DNA of 5,355 bases from NCBI GenBank assembly GCA_011321895.1, contig DROK01000248.1, positions 1 to 5,355 on the forward strand, read 5' to 3'. Position 1 is the first letter of the stretch. Every line of letters begins with the position of its first letter. Shown piece after piece: positions 1 through 5,310 of this stretch. Both the position numbers and the translations under genes were made by a program. This stretch comes from Thermodesulfatator atlanticus (GTDB lineage Bacteria > Desulfobacterota > Thermodesulfobacteria > Thermodesulfobacteriales > Thermodesulfatatoraceae). A model generated the notes under the pieces. The model did not search any database. It was given only the letters and a program-made list of their open reading frames with translations, and was not told the DNA's origin.

Positions 1-1015
1 ACAGGGCGACCTCCTCTCCTGAACGGCCAAGGAGTTCGACTTTGACGGCTTCAATTTCTCCCAGGCCGTCTTTTTCGGGTTTTACCCGGAAGACGTAAGT
101 TTCGTTTACGTTTTCAAGAAGGGCCCTTAAGGGGACGAGGGTCCCTTCCACTTCTTTGAGCGTAAGGTCCACGCCCACCCTTGCCCCGGAAGGAAGCCCA
201 AAGGGGCGGCTGGGAAGCCTGATCTCCACTGTGGCCAGTTCCCCGGGTCCCACCGCCGGGTGCACCCGAAAGATACTTGCTGAAAGCCGCTTTTCCCCTT
301 CGGTGAGCAGGGCCCTAGCCCCGGGCCTGAAAGAGGCCGCCTTGGCCTGGGGCACACGAACGAACACCCGGTAGCCTTTGGTCGGTTCCTCCAGGGCCAG
401 GATGGGGACTCCGGGAAGGGCCAGCTCTCCAGGTTCCTTGAGCCGGGCCGTTACCACACCGCTAAAGGGAGCTCTGATCGCGGTGTAAGAAAGATCGTTT
501 TCGGCGGCGGAAAGTTCGGCCTCCAAGGTCTTAAGCCGGGCCCTGGCCTCCTTGAAGGCGGCTTCTGAGATTTCAAAGGCCTCCTTGGAGATGGCCTTAT
601 TCTCGTAAAGGATGCGGTCACGCTCAAAGATGCGCTTTTTGGTAAGGAAACTCGTTCGGGCGGCTTCTATCTGGGCCTTAAGGGCCGAGATCCGGGCCCT
701 GATGGGTTTGTCGTCGATCCTTGCCAGGAGTTCTCCCTTTTTTACCCGGTCTCCTTCATATTTGGTCACCGCAAGGAGGTAGCCCGAGATGCGGGAGCTG
801 ATCTTGGCCCCGAGTACGGGTCTTATCTCGCCCAGGTAATGTTCGGTAACGGCCAATTTTCCCCACTTTACTTTGGCTACCTCCACCGGGAGGGGAACTA
901 CTTTTGGGGGCGGGAGCTTGGCCAGGGCCTCCTTTTTCTTTTTCACCAGGTGAACGGCGAAGGCCACCACTATGATCGCTATGATCAGGACTAAAAGGAT
1001 TTTAAGCTTCTTCAT
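1..1015 (-). CDS. HlyD-type periplasmic adaptor subunit of an efflux pump, partial (C-terminus beyond window)
   Basis: The minus-strand frame from ATG at 1015 is open for 338 codons to the left edge, so the gene is cut at its C-terminus. Residues 4-23 are hydrophobic (KILLVLIIAIIVV...) and follow MKK, fitting an uncleaved inner-membrane anchor; no lipobox cysteine is seen. Residues about 68-100 (KISSRISGYL, EGDRVKKGELLARID) form the first half of a lipoyl-like domain. Residues 101-175 are charged and alanine-rich, as in the adaptor coiled-coil hairpin. Residues 178-207 (TAIRAPFSGVV, PGELALPG) close the lipoyl fold, and a beta-barrel region follows. By family knowledge such proteins bridge an RND or ABC transporter to a TolC-type channel. 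The TolC-family gene just upstream supports this; the transporter should lie left of base 1. GGAGG at 1021-1025, five bases before the ATG, fixes the start. RND versus ABC partner cannot be decided here. Confidence 0.93.
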   Translation of the reverse strand, partial: MKKLKILLVLIIAIIVVAFAVHLVKKKKEALAKLPPPKVVPLPVEVAKVKWGKLAVTEHYLGEIRPVLGAKISSRISGYLLAVTKYEGDRVKKGELLARIDDKPIRARISALKAQIEAARTSFLTKKRIFERDRILYENKAISKEAFEISEAAFKEARARLKTLEAELSAAENDLSYTAIRAPFSGVVTARLKEPGELALPGVPILALEEPTKGYRVFVRVPQAKAASFRPGARALLTEGEKRLSASIFRVHPAVGPGELATVEIRLPSRPFGLPSGARVGVDLTLKEVEGTLVPLRALLENVNETYVFRVKPEKDGLGEIEAVKVELLGRSGEEVAL

Positions 1016-1020
1016 TATTT

Positions 1021-1025
1021 CCTCC
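1021..1025 (-). promoter_or_regulatory. Shine-Dalgarno site of the HlyD-type adaptor
   Basis: GGAGG on the minus strand lies five bases before the ATG ending at 1013-1015. It is a strong ribosome site. Together with the membrane anchor that begins immediately after MKK, it decides the start of the adaptor gene. Confidence 0.8.
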
Positions 1026-1072
1026 GAATTTTTGGTGAAGAAATTCTGCCGGGGAAAGAATTCGTGTTTGTT

Positions 1073-1237
1073 TTATCGCCACTTTTTGAGGATCTCCTCT
1101 CGTTCTTTGTTTCCGTTTAGCCGGTCCTTCCTGATCCAGTCTTCGATCTCCTGATCAGAAAAAATCCTCACCTTTATAGACGAATTAAGTTGGCTTTTTT
1201 CCAAAAACACCTTTTTGTTAGCTATTTCTTTGGCCAT
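1073..1237 (-). CDS. Small AT-rich gene of unknown function between tolC-like and adaptor genes (54 aa)
   Basis: A 54-codon minus-strand frame runs from ATG at 1237 to TAA at 1073-1075. The protein starts MAKEIANKKVFLEK and ends KEREEILKKWR; it is very charged, has no cysteine, and looks helical. GAGGCGGAG just upstream provides a good ribosome site inside the end of the tolC-like gene, which it overlaps by 16 bases. About 57 bases separate its stop from the adaptor start, so it sits inside the efflux operon. The centre (VRIFSDQEIEDWIRKDRL) loosely recalls C-terminal toxin-binding tails of small antitoxins, but I do not recognise a family and no toxin gene is adjacent. Base composition is AT-rich (35% GC over 1141-1200), like vapB and unlike the tolC-like gene. 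The good ribosome site and clean codon structure argue that it is real; the function is unknown. Confidence 0.6.
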   Translation of the reverse strand: MAKEIANKKVFLEKSQLNSSIKVRIFSDQEIEDWIRKDRLNGNKEREEILKKWR

Positions 1238-2583
1238 TTCTCCGCCTCGGAATTCTTGCTTTCAAATTTTGTGGTGGACCAACACTCAAGTTTCAGCCAG
1301 CCGCGGGCGATGAAGGTGGTGGCCCGCTCGTAGGCCACGTAGGCCTTGGCCAGGCGGTAGCGGGCCCCGAGGTAGTCGGCCTCGGCCTGGGCCCAGGCCG
1401 CCTGGGCCAGCAGCATGTCGGTCACCGTACCGGCCCCGGTGCGGTATTTGAGGCTCTCTACGCGGAAGGCCTCTTTGGCGGTGGCCCTGGCGGCCTCAAA
1501 ATGGGCCACCTCTTCTTCGGCCTGAGTGATGAGGGAGAGGGCGTCGGCGATCTCCCGCCGGGCCGAAAGCTCAAGGAGCCTTAAACGTTCCCTTTCGGCC
1601 AGGGCCCGGGAACGGGCCTCAGCCACCCGGGCCGAAATGGTCCCCCCGCTAAAGATATTGAGCCTGAGTCGCACCCCAGCCTCCCAGACCTCTTCGGAAT
1701 CGTTGAGCCCGGAACCAGCCCGTCGGCCGTAGCTTGAATAGAGGTCAACCCCGGGGAAGTGTTCGCGAAAGGCAAGCTCAGCCAGCTCTTCGGCCTTTTT
1801 CACCGCCTCCCTCTGGGCCAGAATGTCCGGCCGGCAGGAAAGGGCCAAATCTGGATTTACCTCTTCAGGTCTTTTAGCGGCCTGAAGCTCACCTTCCAGG
1901 GGGAATTCGCTCTTGGGAGGCCTTCCGAGCAGTACGGAAAGGGCTTCCTTGGCCCGCCTGAGCCCCTCCCGGGCCGCGGTCAGGGCCGCCTCCTCGGCCC
2001 GCACCTGGGTCTTGATGCGCATGAGGTCAAGGGGCGGGATGCGTCCCACCTTAAGCCTGAGTTCCGCTTCTTTTTCTTCACGCTTGAGGGCCGAAAGGGT
2101 CTTTTCTCTGGCCGAGACAAGTTCTTTGAGGTAAAGGCCCAGATAGAAGGTATCCTTCACGTTGGCTAGAAGGTCTAAGGCCGTCTGGTTTTTTAGGCTT
2201 TCCCGAAGCGCCGTCTCTATTTCGGCGATTTTGACCAGCTTCCTAAGGCGTCCACCGGCGTAAATAGGAAAGACCAGGTCAAATTCGGCCAGGTAAAGAT
2301 CCCGGCTGAAGGTAGGGAACTTACCCGGACCTTTGATGGGGACTACCGCCCGCGGGTCGCTTAGACGGCTCGCCTGAGCCAGAAAATTGACCTGGGGAAG
2401 GAGTCTTCCCCGGGCGGCCCGTATAGCACTCTGAGAGGCCTTAACCTCGTGGCCCCGGGCGAGAATCGCCGGGTTGTGCGTTAAGGCCTCGCGCAGGGCA
2501 TCCTTCAGGGTCAGGGCCGGGATTTGAACTGTTGAAAAAAGAAAAAATAAGAAAGAGAGCCCTAAACATTTAAGAGGTTTCAT
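1222..2583 (-). CDS. TolC-family outer-membrane efflux protein
   Basis: This 453-residue protein matches the usual length of TolC/OprM-type channels, which export substrates through the outer membrane with a periplasmic adaptor and an inner-membrane pump. Residues 1-23 are a signal peptide (KPLKCLG, hydrophobic core, cleavage probably after IPA). The mature part starts with LTLKDALREALTHNPAI, typical of the family. Two outer-membrane-efflux repeats are visible. Each has a strand-turn motif, YAGGRL at 108-113 and FSGGTI at 311-316, followed by long alanine- and glutamate-rich helices. RPDILAQREA (251-260) begins the second repeat and LKYRTGAGTVTDML (378-391) is the conserved late helix turn. 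The ATG lies inside the end of vapC (14-base overlap) with only a weak AAAGGG ribosome site, suggesting translational coupling. The tail after residue about 427 (GWLKLECWSTTKFES...) is AT-rich and not family-like. The adaptor downstream confirms the role; the substrate is unknown. Confidence 0.93.
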   Translation of the reverse strand: MKPLKCLGLSFLFFLFSTVQIPALTLKDALREALTHNPAILARGHEVKASQSAIRAARGRLLPQVNFLAQASRLSDPRAVVPIKGPGKFPTFSRDLYLAEFDLVFPIYAGGRLRKLVKIAEIETALRESLKNQTALDLLANVKDTFYLGLYLKELVSAREKTLSALKREEKEAELRLKVGRIPPLDLMRIKTQVRAEEAALTAAREGLRRAKEALSVLLGRPPKSEFPLEGELQAAKRPEEVNPDLALSCRPDILAQREAVKKAEELAELAFREHFPGVDLYSSYGRRAGSGLNDSEEVWEAGVRLRLNIFSGGTISARVAEARSRALAERERLRLLELSARREIADALSLITQAEEEVAHFEAARATAKEAFRVESLKYRTGAGTVTDMLLAQAAWAQAEADYLGARYRLAKAYVAYERATTFIARGWLKLECWSTTKFESKNSEAEKWPKK

Positions 2584-2968
2584 GGAAAGACCCTTTACTT
2601 ACGTCTCTATCGAAACTTGCGATTTGATAACCCTTAACCTCAGCCCAAGAGAGGACTAGAGCGTCAACTATATCGATTTTTCGGGCGGCAAATATTTCTA
2701 GTGCTCTCCTGAAAAGGCCAATTTCTCCAACAAGGCCCTTATAGGACAAAAGTCCTAAAAGGTTTTCTGCTATTTTAAGGCGAGGAACGCGATAGATCTT
2801 GAGGAGCACATAAACCGTTTCTGCCAAAACGCTTTCCGGAAGAAAGGCGCGCTGCTGACCGCTTTTTACCTCATTCCAAAAAGAGACCGCCCGGTGGAAA
2901 TGTTCAGGATGATCCCCTACCAGGTAGCGAATAATGACGTTAGTGTCTACTACGGCCGTATTTTTCAC
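2570..2968 (-). CDS. vapC: VapC-type PIN-domain ribonuclease toxin
   Basis: A 132-residue PIN-domain protein of normal VapC length. The expected acidic metal-binding residues are present: D8 in VVDTNVIIRYL, E50 in VLAETVYVL, D102 in DIVDALVL (D99 nearby) and D120 in SFDRD. Family knowledge says such toxins cleave specific RNAs, often tRNA or rRNA, using a magnesium ion, and are held inactive by a VapB partner. The start is GTG at 2966-2968, chosen because GGAGGT at 2974-2979 lies six bases upstream and because D8 then falls at the usual distance from the N-terminus. The gene overlaps the end of vapB by 29 bases. Its last codons overlap the start of the tolC-like gene by 14 bases, which is unusual for a toxin cassette. 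GC content is about 43% over 2701-2760, below the efflux genes, consistent with horizontal gain. All key residues look intact, so the toxin should be active. Confidence 0.93.
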   Translation of the reverse strand: MKNTAVVDTNVIIRYLVGDHPEHFHRAVSFWNEVKSGQQRAFLPESVLAETVYVLLKIYRVPRLKIAENLLGLLSYKGLVGEIGLFRRALEIFAARKIDIVDALVLSWAEVKGYQIASFDRDVSKGSFHETS

Positions 2969-3182
2969 GGACTACCTCCGTCCAGGCTTCTTCTTTGGCC
3001 TGATCTAAGTTCACCGGTCGGGCATATTCTTTTAAAGCCCCCGCAAGATCTTCCAGAGGTTCGAGGATGACCTGGCGGCCCTGTAAAGTCACTTTTAAAA
3101 CCTCTGTGCCCAAAGCCTTACGTATTTCTTTAGGTAAAGTGATCTGACCTTTCTTTGAAATTTTGATTGTCTTTACTAACAT
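2940..3182 (-). CDS. vapB: VapB-type antitoxin with AbrB/SpoVT DNA-binding domain
   Basis: An 80-residue protein whose first 45 or so residues (VKTIKISKKGQITLPKEIRKALG) are a classic AbrB/SpoVT swapped-hairpin DNA-binding domain, including the KGQITLPKEIR signature. Residues about 48-80 are charged and helical, ending EVVREKYGRSRH, and fit the toxin-binding tail. By family knowledge it neutralises VapC by blocking its active site and represses its own operon as a complex. It lies directly before vapC with a 29-base overlap, the usual antitoxin-first order. AAGGAGGT at 3192-3199 lies about 10 bases before the ATG and sits in the loop of a 9+9 base inverted repeat, a likely autoregulatory site. 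Only about 30% GC over 3121-3180, markedly below neighbours, points to acquisition by transfer. The antitoxin assignment is firm; the toxin target is not visible. Confidence 0.92.
   Translation of the reverse strand: MLVKTIKISKKGQITLPKEIRKALGTEVLKVTLQGRQVILEPLEDLAGALKEYARPVNLDQAKEEAWTEVVREKYGRSRH
2974..2979 (-). promoter_or_regulatory. Shine-Dalgarno site that sets the GTG start of vapC
   Basis: GGAGGT on the minus strand is followed after five bases by GTG at 2966-2968. No ATG in this frame sits closer to the first PIN aspartate, so this site decides the GTG start. It lies inside the vapB reading frame, giving coupled antitoxin and toxin translation. Confidence 0.7.
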
Positions 3183-3183
3183 T

Positions 3184-3216
3184 TAAAGTAAACCTCCTTA
3201 TCTTGGCTTTACTTTA
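3184..3216 (-). promoter_or_regulatory. Inverted repeat around the vapB ribosome site, probable VapBC operator
   Basis: TAAAGTAAA at 3184-3192 and TTTACTTTA at 3208-3216 are perfect 9-base inverted arms separated by 15 bases. The vapB Shine-Dalgarno (3192-3199) falls almost wholly in the spacer, and the upstream arm overlaps a TATAAA -10-like hexamer at 3213-3218 on the minus strand. AbrB-type antitoxins typically bind AT-rich palindromes over their own promoter, so binding by VapB or VapBC is a natural inference. No good -35 was found. An RNA hairpin hiding the ribosome site is a less likely alternative, because transcription would probably begin inside the repeat. Confidence 0.5.
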
Positions 3217-3228
3217 TAGTACCATTTT

Positions 3229-3465
3229 TCATTCCCTCTTGAGAATTTCTTTGACCTCTTCCACCGAAAGGACCTTGCCCTGGGAGACGACCTTTCCGTT
3301 CACCACCAGGCCCGGGGTTTGAATTACTCCGTGGGCCGCGATCTGGCCGAGATCCGTCACCTTTTCCACCTGCGCCTCAAGGCCTAGCTCCTCAAGGGCC
3401 AGGATGACGTTATCGTAAAGGCTGGCACACCGCGGACATCCCGGTCCCAAAATTTTGATCTCCAT
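3229..3465 (-). CDS. Small thioredoxin-like redox protein (TM0996/redox-active disulfide protein 2 type)
   Basis: A 78-residue protein with a glutaredoxin/thioredoxin fold pattern. MEIKILGPGCPRC places the redox pair C10 and C13 right after the first strand. A helix follows (SLYDNVILALEELG), then QTPGLVVNG with the cis-proline P51 opposite the active site, and a last helix (VEEVKEILKRE). Length and motifs match the mini-thioredoxins often encoded beside DUF318/ArsP-like permeases. Its likely job is to reduce or carry a thiol-reactive substrate in the cytoplasm, or to reduce the permease cysteines; this is inferred from context. The ATG at 3463-3465 has a strong AAAGGAGGG ribosome site. It follows the permease by 131 bases on the same strand and is probably in its operon. 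No signal peptide is present. Confidence 0.92.
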   Translation of the reverse strand: MEIKILGPGCPRCASLYDNVILALEELGLEAQVEKVTDLGQIAAHGVIQTPGLVVNGKVVSQGKVLSVEEVKEILKRE

Positions 3466-3490
3466 GATTTCCCTCCTTTGATTAATTTTT

Positions 3491-3505
3491 ATTCACACCG
3501 TGAAT
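3491..3505. repeat. Short inverted repeat before the mini-thioredoxin gene
   Basis: ATTCAC at 3491-3496 and GTGAAT at 3500-3505 form perfect 6-base arms with a 3-base loop. On the minus strand the stem is followed by AAAAATTAA, not a T-run, so it is not a standard intrinsic terminator. It overlaps the stop of the possible 32-codon peptide. It could be an mRNA processing or stability stem between the permease and thioredoxin genes. Confidence 0.35.
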
Positions 3506-3591
3506 GAATTTGCATGCCAAAGCTCTATCTGATCCATGCCGGGGAGGAGAGCGGCGTCCTTCCTGGAGGAATAAAGCTTGTTCCCTGGCAT
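3493..3591 (-). CDS. Possible 32-residue peptide between permease and thioredoxin genes
   Basis: A minus-strand frame starts at ATG 3589-3591 and ends with TGA at 3493-3495. The predicted peptide begins MPGNKLYSSRKDAALLPG and ends HANSFTV. AGGAG lies directly against the ATG, immediately after the permease TAG, giving an improbably short ribosome spacing. It has no cysteines, no membrane segment and no family I recognise. It almost fills the 131-base gap, which otherwise is long for this compact operon. It may be a small gene, a decayed end of an older gene, or chance. Confidence 0.25.
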   Translation of the reverse strand: MPGNKLYSSRKDAALLPGMDQIELWHANSFTV

Positions 3592-3596
3592 CTCCT

Positions 3597-4886
3597 CTAA
3601 CCCCCGAAAAAGGCTCCGTAACTCCACCCGCAGAGGGTGGAGATGATTACTACCAGAAACACGTAGGCCGCGGTCTTTTTGGTTCCTAAAACCGAGCGGA
3701 TGACGAGCATGCTCGGCAGAGACACCGCCGGCCCGGAAAGGAGGAGGGCAAGGGCCGGGCCTTTACCCATCCCGGCTCCCAGAAGCCCCTGGAGGATGGG
3801 GACTTCGGTCAGCGTGGCGAAATACATGAAGGCCCCGGAGATAGCGGCAAAAAAGTTGGCCAGAAGCCCGTTTCCCCCCACAAGCTCCGCCACCAGGCGG
3901 GAAGGGATAAAGGCCTCATGCCCCGGTCTCCCCAGAAAGAAGCCTGCCGCGAGCACCCCTACGAAGAGGAGGGGAAGGATCTGTTTTCCCAGCCAGTAGG
4001 AGGACTCAAACCACTCCCGGGCCTCGCCCCCAGTACGGTAAAGGAGAAAAGAAAGGAGCACTATTCCGACGAGATATGGGATCTCGTGCCCGGGAAAGAT
4101 GAATTCGGCTAGGGTCACCGCCAGGGCCACCAGGACAAGCCCAAAAGGAGAAACCTTGAAAAAGCGCCAGAGCTCGAGGGCAAGGAGAAGGACGGAGAAG
4201 GCAAGGAGCTGCCACTTGAATTGATAGATCCTTTCCCAGAGGCCGGTACCATGCCCCCAGGTACCAAAGATCAGGATGGCCACAAGCGTGGCCATAAAGA
4301 CCACCGTCTGCCAGAGGGGGCGCCCCGCAGGCGGGGCCGGCGCACTTGTGAGATTAGCAACTCTTGCCCTTTCTTCCTTACGAAAAAGCCAGGCCATGGC
4401 AAGCCCGATCACGATGCTCGCCAGAATGGCCCCTAGGGCCCGGGCAAGCCCCAGGCCGAAACCAAGGATCCGGGCCGTAAGCACGATGGCCAGCACGTTT
4501 ATGGCCGGCCCTGAGTAGAGAAAAGTGGTGGCTGGTCCGAGCCCTGCTCCGTTAAGGTAGATCCCGGCAAAAAGCGGAAGCACCGTACAGGAACAGACCG
4601 CAAGGATGGTTCCCGAGACCGAGGCCACCCCGTAGGCTAAGGGCTTCGGGGCCTTGGGGCCCAAATAACGCATGACGGATTCTTTGGAGACGAAAACACT
4701 TATGGCCCCGGCGATGAAAAAGGCCGGAAGGAGACAGAAGATAACGTGTTCTTTGGCGTACCAGTGGGCGAGTAGCACCCCCTCGGTAACCCCTTTTAAG
4801 AAACGGTCTTTCGCCGGCAGAAAATAGAGAACGAGGAAGACCAGAAGACCGAGGAGGATCCTGGGGATTTCCTTGCGCCAGTTCAC
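3597..4886 (-). CDS. ArsP/DUF318-family (PF03773-type) inner-membrane permease
   Basis: A 429-residue, very hydrophobic protein with many membrane segments (for example about 8-24, 46-66, 83-108, 122-140, 143-168, 193-210, 226-240, 246-265, 303-319, 341-358, 378-398, 405-427). The family hallmark AVCSCTVLPLFAGIY has its cysteines at 98 and 100. The two halves carry matching motifs, SGPAINVLAIVLTARILG from 125 and SGPAVSLPSMLVIRSVLG from 384, showing internal duplication; TLTEVPILQG is near 358-367. Some relatives (ArsP) export trivalent organoarsenicals, but the substrate of this longer type is not established. The start is GTG at 4884-4886, with GGAGGGG upstream, overlapping the arsR stop by four bases (GTGA), so the two are translationally coupled. 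Control by ArsR and the downstream mini-thioredoxin point to a thiol-reactive metalloid or related substrate. Confidence 0.9.
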   Translation of the reverse strand: MNWRKEIPRILLGLLVFLVLYFLPAKDRFLKGVTEGVLLAHWYAKEHVIFCLLPAFFIAGAISVFVSKESVMRYLGPKAPKPLAYGVASVSGTILAVCSCTVLPLFAGIYLNGAGLGPATTFLYSGPAINVLAIVLTARILGFGLGLARALGAILASIVIGLAMAWLFRKEERARVANLTSAPAPPAGRPLWQTVVFMATLVAILIFGTWGHGTGLWERIYQFKWQLLAFSVLLLALELWRFFKVSPFGLVLVALAVTLAEFIFPGHEIPYLVGIVLLSFLLYRTGGEAREWFESSYWLGKQILPLLFVGVLAAGFFLGRPGHEAFIPSRLVAELVGGNGLLANFFAAISGAFMYFATLTEVPILQGLLGAGMGKGPALALLLSGPAVSLPSMLVIRSVLGTKKTAAYVFLVVIISTLCGWSYGAFFGG

Positions 4887-5227
4887 TTCTTCCCCTCCCA
4901 GAGGTGCCGCTTGTCTGCCCGGGAAAGGGCCTCTTTGAGCAGGAGAAACTCGGGCGAAAGCCTGAGGCGGGAAAGGACCAGCTCAAGCAGGGCCGCGGCC
5001 TCATCGTCTTCCGGGGAAAGGCGGTAGATTTGAAAGGAACCTCTTTTTTTGACTTCCACGAAACCCGCGTCCACCAGGAGCTTTAAATGGCGCGAGATAG
5101 TGGGCTGAGAAAACCCGATCACTTCGGCGAGCTCGCAGACACAACAGGGCCGGTGCGCGAGTAAGGCAAGGAGCTTGAGTCTTGTTGCGTCTGCCAGTGC
5201 CTTAAGCCTTTTTTCGAGAATTTTCAT
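4883..5227 (-). CDS. arsR: ArsR/SmtB-family repressor with CCVC metalloid-binding motif
   Basis: A 114-residue winged-helix regulator, the normal ArsR length. The opening KRLKALADATRLKLLALL is the classic N-terminal pair of helices. HRPCCVCELAEVIGFSQPTISRHLKLL holds the metalloid cysteines (C28, C29, C31; the C-V-C core matches the ELCVCDL site of arsenic-sensing ArsR) and then the recognition helix (about 41-52). The wing is VEVKKRGSFQIYRL. Known relatives leave the DNA when As(III) or Sb(III) binds the cysteines. It is first in the operon, ends in a 4-base overlap with the permease, and should repress the promoter just upstream. The ATG at 5225-5227 has no Shine-Dalgarno and lies about 9 bases from the -10 box, so the message is probably leaderless. 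Arsenic as inducer is likely but organoarsenic, antimony or other thiophilic ligands are possible. Confidence 0.92.
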   Translation of the reverse strand: MKILEKRLKALADATRLKLLALLAHRPCCVCELAEVIGFSQPTISRHLKLLVDAGFVEVKKRGSFQIYRLSPEDDEAAALLELVLSRLRLSPEFLLLKEALSRADKRHLWEGKK

Positions 5228-5235
5228 ATTGTATG

Positions 5236-5264
5236 ACTATATAGCCAAATAGCTAATAAGTCAA
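5236..5264 (-). promoter_or_regulatory. Sigma70-type promoter of the arsR-permease-thioredoxin operon
   Basis: On the minus strand TTGACT (5259-5264) and TATAGT (5236-5241) are separated by exactly 17 bases; each hexamer matches consensus at five of six positions. Only eight bases (CATACAAT) separate the -10 from the arsR ATG. Transcription should therefore start within about three bases of the start codon, giving a leaderless or nearly leaderless mRNA. Confidence 0.7.
5241..5256. promoter_or_regulatory. Tandem 8-base repeat in the promoter spacer, candidate ArsR operator
   Basis: ATAGCCAA (5241-5248) is followed directly by ATAGCTAA (5249-5256), differing at one base. The pair fills nearly the whole gap between the -10 and -35 boxes, the usual place for an ArsR-family repressor to block RNA polymerase. 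ArsR dimers normally prefer inverted repeats, so the tandem arrangement is only suggestive. Confidence 0.35.
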
Positions 5265-5310
5265 TTGCCAGACCGAATAAAGACAGGGTCGTTTTGCGGG
5301 ATGGACTGAG

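Noticed and set aside
1026..1046. Inverted repeat GAATTT / AAATTC upstream of the adaptor
   Set aside because: Arms are only six AT-rich bases with a nine-base loop, there is no T-run, and it lies within a likely continuous operon; probably chance.
972..1154. Plus-strand 60-codon frame across the adaptor start and the small gene
   Set aside because: It opposes the adaptor membrane anchor and ribosome site, and its translation is a low-complexity Phe/Ser/Arg mixture with no recognisable domain.
1759..2169. Plus-strand 136-codon frame
   Set aside because: It lies wholly antisense to the well-supported TolC-family gene; its composition is the mirror of GC-rich codons and no family motif or ribosome site was seen.
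3213..3245. A complete vapB promoter
   Set aside because: A TATAAA-like -10 is visible but the best -35 candidates match consensus at only three or four positions with an 18-base gap, so I did not list it as a promoter on its own.
3466..3596. Intrinsic terminator between the permease and thioredoxin genes
   Set aside because: The only stem has six base pairs, is not GC-rich and is followed by an A-rich run rather than T residues in the transcribed direction.
3679..3999. Plus-strand 106-codon frame opposite the permease
   Set aside because: It is antisense to conserved permease motifs and rich in Arg and Pro, as expected for the complement of a GC-rich membrane protein gene.
4552..5004. Minus-strand 150-codon frame spanning arsR and the permease
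   Set aside because: It is an alternative frame of two genes with clear family motifs; its Arg/Pro/Ser-rich translation is typical of a shadow frame.
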